The translations under genes and the position numbers were made by a program. This document shows, piece after piece, positions 22,356 to 32,058 of a stretch of 64,000 nt of DNA. Origin of the DNA: Aliihoeflea aestuarii (lineage in GTDB: Bacteria > Pseudomonadota > Alphaproteobacteria > Rhizobiales > Rhizobiaceae); contig NZ_JAAAMK010000002.1 in NCBI RefSeq assembly GCF_024105665.1, positions 310,001-374,000 on the forward strand. The letters run 5' to 3'. How positions within the stretch are numbered: the stretch's first letter is position 1; the number at the start of each line of letters is the position of its first letter. The notes under the pieces were generated by a model. It was not told the DNA's origin, searched no databases, and was given only the letters and a program-made list of their open reading frames with translations.

Positions 22356-23819
22356 ATGGCCTCTTCCAACGATCGCAACCCCGACCTGCCCGCAATCGTG
22401 CTCTTTCGCCACGATCTGCGGCTCGCCGACAATCGCGCGCTTCGCGAGGCTGCCGATACAGGCAAGCCGCTCGTGCTTGTCTTCGTTTTCGACGAGATGA
22501 GCGAGGGCATTCGCAAGCTCGGCGGTGCCCGGCGCTGGTGGCTGCATCATTCGCTCGATGCACTGACGAAATCGATCGGAAACGCCGGTGGGAAGCTTAT
22601 TCTGCGCGCCGGTCCGATGGTCGATGTCGTGCTCGATCTGGTTGAGGAAACAGGCGCGGACATGGTGTTCTGGAACCGGCGCTACGACCCGCCTGCGATA
22701 GCCGCCGACAAGGACATGAAAAAGCGCCTTGATGAGCAGGACATAGCGACGGCAAGCTTCGAGGGCCATCTCCTGCATGAACCCTGGCAGATCAGGACCG
22801 GATCGGGTGGTTTCTACAAGGTCTATTCGCCCTTCTGGCGTGCGCTTGTTGCAGCAAGCGAGCCGCGCGCGCCCGTATCCCGCCCGCAAAAGCTGCGCGC
22901 ATTCGCGAAGCGCATACAGTCTGACGAACTCGCCGATTGGAAGCTATTGCCGACGCGGCCCGACTGGGCAGGCGGACTGCGCGAAACCTGGACACCGGGC
23001 GAGGACGCCGCCCATGCTGCGCTGAACGCGTTTCTCTCAAGCCCGATCGACGGCTACGGCGAAAATCGCGACCGGCCCGACCTGCCCTCCACATCGCGCC
23101 TGTCGCCGCATCTGGCGCATGGCGAGATCACACCGTTCCAGATCTGGCACGCGCTCGAAACCCGCAAGGTAGGGGCGCCGGCAAGCGACGTCGAAAAATT
23201 TCGCAAGGAGGTCGCGTGGCGGGAATTCTCCTACCATCTCCTCTTCCACAATCCCGACCTTGGCCGCACGAACTTCAATCGCGACTTCGACGACTTTCCG
23301 TGGAAGGGCGGAACGAAGACGCGTCATGCATGGCAACAGGGCCAGACGGGCTATCCGTTGATCGATGCCGGCATGCGCGAGCTCTGGCAGACCGGCTGGG
23401 TGCATAACCGGGTGCGCATGGTCGCGGCCTCCTTCCTCGTCAAGCATCTGCTTCAGGACTGGCGGCTCGGCGAGGAATGGTTCTGGGACACGCTGGTCGA
23501 CGCCGATCCGGCCAGCAACACCGCCAACTGGCAGTGGGTCGCCGGCTCCGGTGCCGATGCCGCACCCTATTTCCGGGTGTTCAATCCAATTTTGCAGGGC
23601 GTGAAGTTCGATCCAGACGCGACTTATGTCCATAAATTCGTACCCGAACTTGACCGGCTAGCCGCGAAGGAGACTCATGAGCCCTGGAAGGGGTCCCCGG
23701 AAGCACTTTCGAAAGCCGGCGTGAAACTCGGCGAGACATATCCCGTACCTGTCGTCGAGCATTCGAGCGCGCGCGACCAGGCGCTGCAAGCCTATAAGGA
23801 CATGAAGGGGCATTCATGA
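22356..23819 (+). CDS. phrB: deoxyribodipyrimidine photolyase
   Basis: 487 residues. Light-driven repair of cyclobutane pyrimidine dimers. The N-terminal alpha/beta antenna domain starts IVLFRHDLRLADNRAL. The FAD domain has WREFSYHLLFHNPDLGRTNF, the RMVAASFLVKHLLQDWRLGEEWF block and WQWVAGSGADAAPYFRVFNP, all diagnostic of class I photolyases. First gene of a run of four (photolyase, FAD oxidoreductase, DUF1365, cyclopropane synthase) with 4-nt overlaps or short gaps. Photolyase is a known member of singlet-oxygen RpoE regulons. Confidence 0.95.
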   Translation: MASSNDRNPDLPAIVLFRHDLRLADNRALREAADTGKPLVLVFVFDEMSEGIRKLGGARRWWLHHSLDALTKSIGNAGGKLILRAGPMVDVVLDLVEETGADMVFWNRRYDPPAIAADKDMKKRLDEQDIATASFEGHLLHEPWQIRTGSGGFYKVYSPFWRALVAASEPRAPVSRPQKLRAFAKRIQSDELADWKLLPTRPDWAGGLRETWTPGEDAAHAALNAFLSSPIDGYGENRDRPDLPSTSRLSPHLAHGEITPFQIWHALETRKVGAPASDVEKFRKEVAWREFSYHLLFHNPDLGRTNFNRDFDDFPWKGGTKTRHAWQQGQTGYPLIDAGMRELWQTGWVHNRVRMVAASFLVKHLLQDWRLGEEWFWDTLVDADPASNTANWQWVAGSGADAAPYFRVFNPILQGVKFDPDATYVHKFVPELDRLAAKETHEPWKGSPEALSKAGVKLGETYPVPVVEHSSARDQALQAYKDMKGHS

Positions 23820-25156
23820 ACATCGTTCCGATCAGCCGCACCGCGGACGGCCGCAAGAAGATTGCCGTCATCGGCTCCGGGATATCGGGCGCGTCCGCCG
23901 CCTGGGCACTGCGAGAGACGTCCGACGTAACGCTGTTCGAGGCCGGCGAACGTGCCGGCGGACATACCGCGACGGTCGACATCGACTATGACGGAACGCC
24001 GATCTCGGTCGACACGGGCTTCATCGTCTATAACGAGCACAATTACCACGATCTGACCGCGCTCTTTTCCCATCTCGGCGTCGCGACCCACGAAAGCGAT
24101 ATGGGCTTTTCGCTGTCGCTGGACGGCGGTCGGCTGGAATGGAGTGGCCAGAGCTATTCCTCGATCTTCGCCCAGCGGCGAAACCTCTTCTCGCCGCGCT
24201 TCCTGAAGATGCTCGGCGAAATCCTTCGCTTCAACAAGCAATGCGTCAGCGATCGCGACACCGGCCGGCTGGCCGGCATGACGATCGGCGACTATCTCGT
24301 TGCGCGCCGCTTCTCGCCGGGTTTCCGGGACAATTATTTGATCCCGATGGCGGCTGCGATCTGGTCCACGCCGCGCATCAGGATGCTGGATTATCCGGCG
24401 TCGTCCTTCGTCAATTTCTTCCAGAACCACCGCCTGATTCATCACGAGCGGCCGAAATGGCGGACCGTGACGGGTGGCGCGAAAACCTATCTGGAAAAGC
24501 TGATCGCGCCGCTCGGCGACCGGATGCGGCTTGGCAGTCCGGTCGAAACCATCGTCCGCGATGCGCTCGGGGTCATCATATGGGCGAAGGATGCAGCGCC
24601 CGAACGCTTCGACGCCGTCGTGATCGCTGCCCATTCCGATCAGGCGCTCGCGATGCTCGACGATGCCTCGCCCGTCGAACGCACCGTGCTCGGCGACATT
24701 TCATATCGGCCGAACCGCGTCGTGCTTCACCGCGACGTACGCCTGATGCCGAAGCGCCGGATTGCATGGTCAGCCTGGAACTATTTGCGCGCTAGCGGCG
24801 ACGAGGAGGAACGGGACGTGTCCGTCACCTACTGGATGAACCGGCTGCAAGGCATCGATGCGGGCAAGCCCCTCTTCGTCTCGCTCAATCCAGCGACGGA
24901 CCCCGCGCCCCAAACCGTCTTTGGCGAATGGTCCTACGCACACCCGCAATTCGACGCCCGCGCGCTCACCGCGCAGGCGCGTCTCGATGAGATCCAGGGC
25001 GTGCGTCATACATGGTTCGCCGGCGCCTGGACCGGCAACGGCTTCCACGAGGACGGCCTGCGGTCCGGTCTCGACGCGGCTACGGCTCTCGGCGCGACGA
25101 TTCCATGGACTCGCTTCAGGGTTGCCGCGGACGAACTGCCGATGGCGGCCGAATAG
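23816..25156 (+). CDS. FAD-dependent amine-oxidase-like oxidoreductase
   Basis: 446 residues; the start overlaps the photolyase stop (ATGA). Rossmann FAD site KIAVIGSGISGASAAWAL at about 17-34, then VTLFEAGERAGGHTATVD as in flavin amine oxidase/phytoene desaturase-like proteins. The C-terminal WFAGAWTGNGFHEDGLRSG is the usual FAD-closing motif. In many proteobacteria this protein is always next to DUF1365 and a cyclopropane-type synthase, and is thought to act on membrane fatty acids under photo-oxidative stress. Exact reaction unknown. Confidence 0.88.
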   Translation: MNIVPISRTADGRKKIAVIGSGISGASAAWALRETSDVTLFEAGERAGGHTATVDIDYDGTPISVDTGFIVYNEHNYHDLTALFSHLGVATHESDMGFSLSLDGGRLEWSGQSYSSIFAQRRNLFSPRFLKMLGEILRFNKQCVSDRDTGRLAGMTIGDYLVARRFSPGFRDNYLIPMAAAIWSTPRIRMLDYPASSFVNFFQNHRLIHHERPKWRTVTGGAKTYLEKLIAPLGDRMRLGSPVETIVRDALGVIIWAKDAAPERFDAVVIAAHSDQALAMLDDASPVERTVLGDISYRPNRVVLHRDVRLMPKRRIAWSAWNYLRASGDEEERDVSVTYWMNRLQGIDAGKPLFVSLNPATDPAPQTVFGEWSYAHPQFDARALTAQARLDEIQGVRHTWFAGAWTGNGFHEDGLRSGLDAATALGATIPWTRFRVAADELPMAAE

Positions 25157-25165
25157 GCAAGAACG

Positions 25166-26044
25166 ATGATCCGCAAGGAGCGCATCACGACCATAGCCGA
25201 AAACGGAAGCGCACCGGATGCAGCGGTTTCGCTCTATGTCGGCGAGGTGATGCATGCGCGTCTGAAACCCTTCACGCACCGTTTCGTCTACCGGGTCTTT
25301 TCGCTGCTGGTCGACCTCGACCGGCTGGAGGAGGCGGATCGTCGCTCGGTGCTTTTCGGGATCGACCGGGCCGCCCTTGTTTCCTTCCATCAGAAAGACC
25401 ACACAGATCGCAAAGGCGAAAGCCTGCGCGCCAGGGCGGACCGGCTTTTTCTCGACGCCGGCCTGCCCGAGCGGCCAAGCCGCGTCCTTTTGCTCGCCTA
25501 TCCGCGCATCCTCGGCTACGTCTTCAACCCGATTTCCGTCTATTTCGCGTATGACGATACGGATGCGTTGAACGCCGTCATTTATGCGGTGCGCAACACA
25601 TTCGGCGAGCAACACACCTATGTCGCGCGCGTGGAGCCCGGCGAACTGACATCGGCCGGCCTGCGCCAGACGCGAACCAAGATATTCCATGTCTCGCCCT
25701 TCATCGACATGGGCGCGCGCTATCGGTTTCGGCTTTTGCCGCCGGGCGAGATCGTACGGCTTCGCATTCACGAGACAGAGGGCGACCAGCCGCTCCTGTC
25801 GGCGACCTTTGCAGGAGAGCGCAATGACCTGACGACCCGCTCGCTGGCGCGCATCCTCTTGCGCATTCCGCTGATGACATGGAAAGTGATCGCCGGGATA
25901 CATTACGAAGCGCTGAAGCTCTGGTGGAAGGGCGCGCGCTTCCATAAAAGCCCGCCGCCCGGCAAGCCGGTCAGTTTCAGGGACGAGGCTACAGTTCTGA
26001 CGGCTGCAAATGAGGGCGAACGGACTTGGGGGGTGAGGACATGA
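25166..26044 (+). CDS. DUF1365 family protein
   Basis: 292 residues. SLYVGEVMHARLKPFTHRF, VSFHQKDHTDR, RVLLLAYPRILGYVFNPIS and VYFAYDDTDALNAVIYAVRN are family hallmarks. The C-terminal half ends with a helix-rich TWKVIAGIHYEALKLWWKGA. Function is unproven; co-occurrence with the FAD oxidoreductase and cyclopropane synthase points to fatty-acid or lipid modification. ATG 25166 follows the upstream stop by 9 nt. Its stop overlaps the next start by 4 nt. Confidence 0.88.
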   Translation: MIRKERITTIAENGSAPDAAVSLYVGEVMHARLKPFTHRFVYRVFSLLVDLDRLEEADRRSVLFGIDRAALVSFHQKDHTDRKGESLRARADRLFLDAGLPERPSRVLLLAYPRILGYVFNPISVYFAYDDTDALNAVIYAVRNTFGEQHTYVARVEPGELTSAGLRQTRTKIFHVSPFIDMGARYRFRLLPPGEIVRLRIHETEGDQPLLSATFAGERNDLTTRSLARILLRIPLMTWKVIAGIHYEALKLWWKGARFHKSPPPGKPVSFRDEATVLTAANEGERTWGVRT

Positions 26045-27288
26045 CCACGACAACGCCCGTGCGCCGAACTGCCGTCATTCTAGACGCGGCGAACTTTGCG
26101 GCTGCCACGCGCGCCTTGCCCGCCAGGGCACGTCTGGCGCTCAAGGTGGGCATGGCGTTGCCGCATGGTTCGCTGACGGTCGAGGTTCCGGACGGTTCGG
26201 TCTTCAAGGTAGGTGGCAACGGCCCCGGACCTGATGCGCATCTTCGCCTGAAGAACTGGAATCTCGTTTCCCGCGCATTTTCAGGTGCCACGATCGGCGT
26301 CGCCGAATCCTATATGGATGGAGATTGGGACAGTCCCGACGTCACGGCCTTTCTCGAACTTTTCGTCATCAACGAGGAAGCCGGCGAGGTCGTCGCCGGC
26401 GGCGCCAACTGGATGCTGACGCTTTTCCAACGCCTTCGCCACTGGTTCCACCAGAATTCGCGCACCGGCTCCAAACGGAACATCGCGGCTCATTACGACC
26501 TCGGCAATGCGTTCTATCGCGAATGGCTCGACCCTTCGATGACCTATTCGGCAGCGCTCTACGAAACCGGCGCGAACGACCTTGCCGGTGCGCAGGCTGA
26601 AAAGTACCGGGCGCTGGCCCGTGACACCGGCATCGGCCCGAACGACCATGTTCTGGAGATCGGCTGCGGCTGGGGCGGTTTCGCCGAGTTCGCCGCGCGT
26701 GAGATAGGCTGCAAGGTGACGGGCCTGACGATCAGCCAGGAACAGCACGACTTTGCCCGCGCGCGCATGCAAAAGGCCGGACTTGCCGATAAGGTCGACA
26801 TCCGCTTTCAGGATTATCGCGACGAGACGGGCACCTATGACCGCATAGCATCGATCGAGATGTTCGAAGCCGTGGGCGAAAAATACTGGCCGGTCTTCTT
26901 CTCCAAGATGCGCGACTGCCTGAAGCCCCACGGTGCGGCGGGAATGCAGATCATCACCATCAAGGACGATATCTTCCCAAGTTATCGGGCGCGACCGGAT
27001 TTCATCCAGCGCTACGTCTTTCCCGGCGGCATGCTCCCCTCGCCGTCGATCCTGCGCACGCTCGGCAAGGATCACGGGCTGAGGCTCGCCGCCGAGCGCA
27101 TTTTCCCGCAGGATTACGCGCGCACGCTTGCCGAATGGCGCGACCGCTTCCATGCCTCCTGGCATCGCATCGTACCGCTCGGATTCGACGACCGGTTCAA
27201 GCGCCTGTGGGAGTTCTATCTCCACTATTGCGAAGCCGGGTTCCGCGCCGAATACATCGATGTCCGACAGGTCATCTACCGCAAGTGA
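26041..27288 (+). CDS. cfa: cyclopropane-fatty-acyl-phospholipid synthase family methyltransferase
   Basis: 415 residues from ATG 26041 (ATGA overlap). Moves a methylene from SAM to unsaturated acyl chains of phospholipids, or a related methylation. Catalytic domain: HYDLGNAFYREWLDPSMTYS, SAM motif LEIGCGWGGFAEFAA, LTISQEQHDFARARM and SIEMFEAVGEKYWPVFF. The C-terminal HYCEAGFRAEYIDVRQVIYRK is typical of the SfmM/Cfa subgroup found in RpoE-ChrR regulons. Some relatives act in furan fatty acid synthesis, so the product may be a cyclopropane or a methylated furan precursor. Last gene of the operon. Confidence 0.9.
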   Translation: MTTTTPVRRTAVILDAANFAAATRALPARARLALKVGMALPHGSLTVEVPDGSVFKVGGNGPGPDAHLRLKNWNLVSRAFSGATIGVAESYMDGDWDSPDVTAFLELFVINEEAGEVVAGGANWMLTLFQRLRHWFHQNSRTGSKRNIAAHYDLGNAFYREWLDPSMTYSAALYETGANDLAGAQAEKYRALARDTGIGPNDHVLEIGCGWGGFAEFAAREIGCKVTGLTISQEQHDFARARMQKAGLADKVDIRFQDYRDETGTYDRIASIEMFEAVGEKYWPVFFSKMRDCLKPHGAAGMQIITIKDDIFPSYRARPDFIQRYVFPGGMLPSPSILRTLGKDHGLRLAAERIFPQDYARTLAEWRDRFHASWHRIVPLGFDDRFKRLWEFYLHYCEAGFRAEYIDVRQVIYRK

Positions 27289-28032
27289 TCATCCGGCCAG
27301 ATTGGGCATCAGGTAAAGCCCCATCACCAGCAATGCCGAAAACAGCGCGGTCTTGAAACGCGCCTCCGACATTCGCCCCCTCACCTTTTGCCCGATCACC
27401 ATGCCCGCGATCGCCGGCACCAGCGCGGCCATCGAAAGCAGTCCGAGATCGGCGTCGAGCAATCCGTTGCTGCCCAGCGCCAGCGCCAGCGCGAGCGTCG
27501 ACAGCGTGAACAAAATGCCCATCGCCTGAACGAGTTCGTTGCGCGAAAGCCCGATAGCCTGGAGATACATGACGCCAGGCACCACGAAGGAACCCGTCAT
27601 GCCGGTCAGAACGCCATTGGCCGCGCCGAAGGCCGGTCCGAGCCATGAGCGGTGCGCGGCCGGAATGGCGAGCTTCAGGCCGCCGAGATTGACCGCTGCG
27701 TAGGTCACCAGCAGGACCCCGAGAAGTCCGCTCAGAAAATTGGTATCGAGCCGCGTCAGCGCCATCGCACCGAGCCAGACCGTCACCGTTGCAAGCATGA
27801 AGAACGGGCCATGCCGGCGCAGGATGTCCCAAGCGCTGCTGCCTGCAAGCGCCTGCCACAGATTGGTGGCGAAGGAGGGCACCAAAAGCAGCGCCATGGC
27901 CTGCGGGAGCCCGAGCACCGCAGTCAAAAGCGCGAGACTGACGGTCGGCAGGCCAAGCCCGACGACGCCTTTGACGAAGCCGGCCAGAAGGAATGTGGCG
28001 GCCACCGCCAGTGACACCTCCATGTCCGGCAT
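27289..28032 (-). CDS. TauE/SafE family permease
   Basis: 247 residues from ATG 28032 (GGAGG 8 nt upstream); the frame extends to 28122 without coding character. About eight transmembrane segments. TauE/SafE signature at the N-terminus (ATFLLAGFVKGVVGLGLPTV) and its repeat in the second half (GAANGVLTGMTGSFVVPGVM). Exports sulfite or other organosulfonate-derived anions, or acts as a general anion permease. Convergent with cfa: the two stop codons are directly adjacent (27288/27289) with no terminator between. Confidence 0.88.
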   Translation of the reverse strand: MPDMEVSLAVAATFLLAGFVKGVVGLGLPTVSLALLTAVLGLPQAMALLLVPSFATNLWQALAGSSAWDILRRHGPFFMLATVTVWLGAMALTRLDTNFLSGLLGVLLVTYAAVNLGGLKLAIPAAHRSWLGPAFGAANGVLTGMTGSFVVPGVMYLQAIGLSRNELVQAMGILFTLSTLALALALGSNGLLDADLGLLSMAALVPAIAGMVIGQKVRGRMSEARFKTALFSALLVMGLYLMPNLAG

Positions 28033-28407
28033 TCCCAATTCCTCCGATCCCGTCTCCAACGACGATGAACGCGCGGATGACCAAAGGCAAGGCAACACGC
28101 CAGTCGCCCGGTTTCTTCGCAACGTCTGGATTAAGCTTCATTCCAAAACGCCTGCATGATTTTCAACAGTCTGTTCACGGATTTGTGCAGAAAAATCTTG
28201 AAAAACTAAACGAACGATAGACGGAATTATTTGGATTCAAGACATCGCAAGATTGATATTATCGATCAGAAATCAGTTAACTATAAATTATGATATTTCT
28301 AGATTTGCGATTAACTTATATTTAACCGCCGAACAATCCAAAATTCAAAATTGCAACTATTTTGGGAAAGCTGCCGTTGCGTAATGTGCAACCTTGAGGA
28401 GAAAGCT
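28033..28407. other. AT-rich divergent intergenic region
   Basis: Between the TauE/SafE gene and the collagen-like gene. 28150-28370 is markedly AT-rich compared with the rest of the window (for example tatttaaccgccgaac near 28318 and aaattatgatatttct near 28285) and may be bent or regulatory DNA. A strong ribosome site (GAGGAGAAAGCT) closes it at 28396-28407. No gene is supported. Confidence 0.5.
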
Positions 28408-29259
28408 ATGAAAGTTTCGCACTTGAAACATCTCGGCGCTGCTTCAGCCATTGTGCTTGGTACGAGCTTGACGGTGCCTTCACCGGCCCACGCTAATCTG
28501 TGTGATCTGCCTGCCCGTTCATTGTCGGCAGCCCAGATACAGGCCATCGCGGAAAACGGATGCCTTCCTGAAAACGCTCCCGGCGCTCCGGGCCGGGCGT
28601 CTGCCAACCCCGGAACTCCCGGTGTTCCTGGCGTGCCCGGAGTTCCCGGCACGCCCGGCACCCCCGGAACTCCTGGAACGCCAGGTACACCCGGTGCCGG
28701 AACTCCCGGCGGCATCAATGTCGGCGTCGGCGGCGGTGCCGTGGGCAATACCGGCGGCGTTAACGTGGGTGCCGGTCCAGGTGCCGGTTCCAACAATTCC
28801 GGTGGCATCAATGCCGGCGTCGGTTCCGGTGCCGGATCGGGCAACACCAGCGGCATCAGCGCCGGTGTCGGCTCCGGCGCGGCATCGGGCAATACCGGCG
28901 GTGTCAGCGCCGGTGTCGGCTCTGACGCGGCAGCCGGCAATACCGGCGGCATCAGCGCCGGCGTTGGATCGGGCGCCGCGTCCGGTAACTCGGGCGGCGT
29001 TAGTGTCGGCCTGGGCAGCGGCGCTGCCAGCGGCAACACGGGCGGCATCAGCGCCGACATCGGCGGTGGCGGAACCGGTGCCGGGAGCAACAACAGTGGC
29101 GGTATCGGCGTTGGCCTTGGCGGCGCGGACGGACTTGGCGTCAGCCTGGGATCCGATGGACTTGGCGTCAGCATTGGCGGCCAGGGCATAGGCCTCGGCG
29201 GGGGTGGCGGTGGTAGCTCCGGCGGCGATGCTGGCCCCGGCGGTGCCGGCGATCCGTGA
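28408..29259 (+). CDS. secreted collagen-like and glycine-repeat protein
   Basis: 283 residues. Signal peptide to about A29 (VPSPAHA-N). A short globular head with two cysteines (C32, C52) is followed by nine uninterrupted Gly-[TV]-Pro triplets from G69 to about G95, a collagen-like stretch. Eight repeats of about 16 residues follow, consensus GG[IV]SAGVGSGAASGNT, from 101 to about 230, then a Gly-rich tail. No anchor or autotransporter domain, so it is probably released or surface-attached by partners. Nearly Lys-free after the signal. Possible biofilm, sheath or host-contact structural protein. A strong terminator follows. Confidence 0.85.
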   Translation: MKVSHLKHLGAASAIVLGTSLTVPSPAHANLCDLPARSLSAAQIQAIAENGCLPENAPGAPGRASANPGTPGVPGVPGVPGTPGTPGTPGTPGTPGAGTPGGINVGVGGGAVGNTGGVNVGAGPGAGSNNSGGINAGVGSGAGSGNTSGISAGVGSGAASGNTGGVSAGVGSDAAAGNTGGISAGVGSGAASGNSGGVSVGLGSGAASGNTGGISADIGGGGTGAGSNNSGGIGVGLGGADGLGVSLGSDGLGVSIGGQGIGLGGGGGGSSGGDAGPGGAGDP

Positions 29260-29284
29260 TCTGCGGATCTCCTTGCAACTCAAA

Positions 29285-29310
29285 AGCCCGCCGTCGCAAG
29301 ACGGCGGGCT
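29285..29310. terminator. bidirectional rho-independent terminator
   Basis: Perfect 11-bp stem agcccgccgtc/gacggcgggct with a GCAA tetraloop. Preceded by AAAA and followed by tcctttat, so it can serve the collagen-like gene (rightward) and cpdB (leftward). Confidence 0.9.
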
Positions 29311-29346
29311 TCCTTTATCTGATCACGGATAAGGATCCGACTACGA

Positions 29347-31323
29347 TTAAAGCGTGATCCGGTAGCGAGCGAACCCATTGTCACCCTCGCCTGCCTCTTC
29401 GATCGACACGCCTTCGACTTCTGCGATGAAATCGCGCGCCTTCGGTCCTGTATCGAAAAGGACCGTCGTTCCCTCCATCGGTGCGAATGCCCAATTGCCG
29501 TCGGCGGCCGGGTTGATCGTGCCTTCCTCCACAATGTAGCGCACGATGACATCGCGGTTGGTGTCCGGCGCTTCGTAGACCACCTTGTCGGGGCCGATTT
29601 CGGGAAAGTTTCCACCGCCGCTGGCGCGGTAATTGTTGGTCGCGACGACGAAACGCGCTTCCGGATCGATCGGCTGACCGTCGAATTCGAGATCGACGAT
29701 GCGGCTCGAATCGGCATTCACCGCAGCGCCGTCACTGTCGTATTTCGCCGGTTGCGACAGATCGATGCGATAGGTCACTCCATCGATCACATCGAAATTA
29801 TAGGAGGGGAAATCCGGGTTGATGAGCACCGCGTCGCTGGCGCCGGGCTCGACCTGATTGAACATGCCGGCGGACATTTCCAGCCATTCCTTTACCTGCG
29901 CGCCGGTGACGACCACGGCCTGTACGGTGTTGGGATAGAGATAAAGGTCGGCAACGTTGCGGATGGCGACATCGCCGGCCGGAACGTCCGTGTAGTAGTC
30001 CGGCCCCCCGCGCCCGCCGGCCTTGAACGGCGCCGCCGCCGAAAGCACCGGCAGATCGGCATATTCAGAGTTCGCGAGCATGTCGGTGATGTACCAAACC
30101 TGAGCCTGGCTTACGATCTGCACAGATGGATCGTCGGCCACGAGCGCGAAATAGGAATGAAGCGGCGCTTCGCTCTGACCGACCGGCGTATTGACGTATT
30201 CGATCGTCGCGTCGTGATCCTCGCGAACGGCGTCCTCGACCTCCGCCTTGCTTTCCACCAGCGGATTGACCTGACGCTCGACGCGCTCATAGATCGGCCG
30301 TGCCTCGCTCGTGTGCGAAACCACGCTCCAGCTATCGCCGTCGCGCTCCAGCAAAAGGTCGATCAGCCCGAGATGCGATCCCCAGAACCCAGCCATGACG
30401 GCGGGCTTGCCGTTGATGGTGCCGGCCTCATTGTCGACGCCGTCGACATCGTCGAAATCCGAGCCGGGGAATACGAGGTGACTGTGCCCCGTAACGATCG
30501 CGTCGACGCCCTCGATGCCCGCGACGAGATAGGCCGCATTTTCGAGGTTATCACGGTACTCGGTCGGGCCGACGCCTGAATGGGACAGGACGATGACGAT
30601 ATCAGCCCCCTCCTCGCGCACCTTCGGCACCCAGGCTTCAGCCGCCCTGACAATGTCGCGTGCCTCGACCTTGCCTTCAAGATGGCGCACGTCCCAGTTC
30701 ATGATCTGCGGCGGCACGAAGCCGATCAGGCCGATGCGGATCGGATGCTCCTCGCCGGCGCCGTCCGTGATGGTCCGGTCGAGGATGACGAAGGGCTCCA
30801 TCAGGAGATCGTCGTCGAGCGGATTTTCCGCAAGCGTCCCGTTGGCGACGTTGGCGCACACGAACGGGAAGTTCGCGCCCGCCAGCACCTTGTCCATGAA
30901 TTCGAGGCCGTAATTGAATTCGTGGTTGCCCAGCGTCGAACAGTCGAATTCGAGCGTGTTCATCGCCTTGATGATCGGATGGACGTCACCCTCGTTCATC
31001 CCCCGCTCATAGGCGTAGTAGTCGCCCATCGGGTTTCCCTGCAGGAAATCGCCATTGTCGACCAGGATCGCGTTCGTCGCCTCCGCGCGGATTTCGTCGA
31101 CGATCGTGGCCGTGCGCGCCACGCCCATCGTGTCGTTCTCGCGGTCGGCGTAATAGTCATAAGGAAAGACGTGGACGTGGAGATCGGTCGTTTCCATGAT
31201 GCGCAGATGCGCCTGGTTCGCCTGTGCGCGCGCCGAATAGGGGTGCAGCATGATGGCAGCGCCCGTGGCGGCGGTGCCGGCGAGAAATGCGCGGCGGGAA
31301 ACGGCGAGGGATTTCGCGGTCAT
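29347..31323 (-). CDS. cpdB: 2',3'-cyclic-nucleotide 2'-phosphodiesterase/3'-nucleotidase
   Basis: 658 residues from ATG 31323 (GGAG 7 nt upstream, better than ATG 31335). Twin-arginine signal SRRAFLAG at residues 9-16, so exported folded. The metallophosphoesterase domain has [29 protein letters not shown] and [10 protein letters not shown]. The 5'-nucleotidase C-terminal domain contains [18 protein letters not shown] and the substrate-stacking region [13 protein letters not shown]. Releases nucleosides and phosphate from periplasmic nucleotides. A monocistronic unit between terminators. Confidence 0.94.
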   Translation of the reverse strand: MTAKSLAVSRRAFLAGTAATGAAIMLHPYSARAQANQAHLRIMETTDLHVHVFPYDYYADRENDTMGVARTATIVDEIRAEATNAILVDNGDFLQGNPMGDYYAYERGMNEGDVHPIIKAMNTLEFDCSTLGNHEFNYGLEFMDKVLAGANFPFVCANVANGTLAENPLDDDLLMEPFVILDRTITDGAGEEHPIRIGLIGFVPPQIMNWDVRHLEGKVEARDIVRAAEAWVPKVREEGADIVIVLSHSGVGPTEYRDNLENAAYLVAGIEGVDAIVTGHSHLVFPGSDFDDVDGVDNEAGTINGKPAVMAGFWGSHLGLIDLLLERDGDSWSVVSHTSEARPIYERVERQVNPLVESKAEVEDAVREDHDATIEYVNTPVGQSEAPLHSYFALVADDPSVQIVSQAQVWYITDMLANSEYADLPVLSAAAPFKAGGRGGPDYYTDVPAGDVAIRNVADLYLYPNTVQAVVVTGAQVKEWLEMSAGMFNQVEPGASDAVLINPDFPSYNFDVIDGVTYRIDLSQPAKYDSDGAAVNADSSRIVDLEFDGQPIDPEARFVVATNNYRASGGGNFPEIGPDKVVYEAPDTNRDVIVRYIVEEGTINPAADGNWAFAPMEGTTVLFDTGPKARDFIAEVEGVSIEEAGEGDNGFARYRITL

Positions 31324-31446
31324 CGAGTTCTCCATCTGAAGGGATTCTTCGGTCGTCTTGATGCGACGGGCACAGTTTCGACTCCGATCGACCGGCAGTC
31401 CAGCAACTTTTCATGACGCGTGAACGACGAAGGACGCGACGCTGCG

Positions 31447-31920
31447 TCAGGCGAGATCCGGATCGATGCCCATATGCGTGCGATCGATCACTTCCCGAAG
31501 CGCGAAGGACGAATTGATCTTCGTCACATGCGGCATAGCCGTCAGCCAATCGCGATGGATGCGCTCGTAATCGGCGAGATCCTTGGCTGCGATCCGCAAC
31601 ACATAGTCGTACTCGCCCGACATCAGATGACAGGACAGGATATTCGGGCAGCGCTTCACGGCCGCCTCGAAATCGGTCAGCGTCTTCTCGAACTGGCCCG
31701 ACAACGAGATATGGACGATCGCCGTCATCTTGTGCCCGAGCGCGGAATTCGAAAGTCGCGCATGATAGCCGCGTATGACGCCCTCCCTCTCCAGAATGTC
31801 GAGCCGCCGCGAGCACGCAGATTGGGATAGCCCGATCCGCTCGGCAAGCGCCGCATTCGGGAGTCGCCCTTCCGCCTGAAGAGCCTCAAGAATGGCGACA
31901 TCCGTCCTGTCCAGCTTCAT
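31447..31920 (-). CDS. Lrp/AsnC family transcriptional regulator
   Basis: 157 residues. HTH at about 15-45 (LPNAALAERIGLSQSACSRRL), followed by the RAM/ligand domain with MSGEYDYVLRIAAKDLADYE and HVTKINSSFALREV. Divergent from alanine dehydrogenase with a 138-bp shared region, so it is the likely alanine-responsive activator of ald (an AldR-type role). A perfect inverted repeat lies in the shared region at 31940-31962. Confidence 0.93.
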   Translation of the reverse strand: MKLDRTDVAILEALQAEGRLPNAALAERIGLSQSACSRRLDILEREGVIRGYHARLSNSALGHKMTAIVHISLSGQFEKTLTDFEAAVKRCPNILSCHLMSGEYDYVLRIAAKDLADYERIHRDWLTAMPHVTKINSSFALREVIDRTHMGIDPDLA

Positions 31921-31939
31921 TTTCCGTGAATTCCATCAT

Positions 31940-31962
31940 AAATTGTCTATTTTGCGCAATTT
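31940..31962. promoter_or_regulatory. inverted repeat, candidate Lrp/AldR operator
   Basis: AAATTG-N11-CAATTT, a perfect 6+6 bp inverted repeat in the divergent region, 20 nt before the regulator start and 97 nt before ald. Its size and AT-rich core fit Lrp-type sites. Confidence 0.5.
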
Positions 31963-32058
31963 TACACTGAAACACCTTAATGTCATGCCTGGTTTCGCAA
32001 ACCCCTTCGACATGCCTTCGGATATGATCGGGAAAACGGAACATTTGGGAGAATGTAG

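Noticed and set aside
21325-22563. 412-codon leftward frame opposite glsA, methyltransferase and photolyase
   Set aside because: Runs across three real genes on the other strand; Arg/Ala-rich shadow composition.
28311-29189. Pro-rich repetitive leftward frames opposite the collagen-like gene
   Set aside because: They are the complement of the Gly-rich repeats; the plus-strand gene has the signal peptide, ribosome site and terminator.
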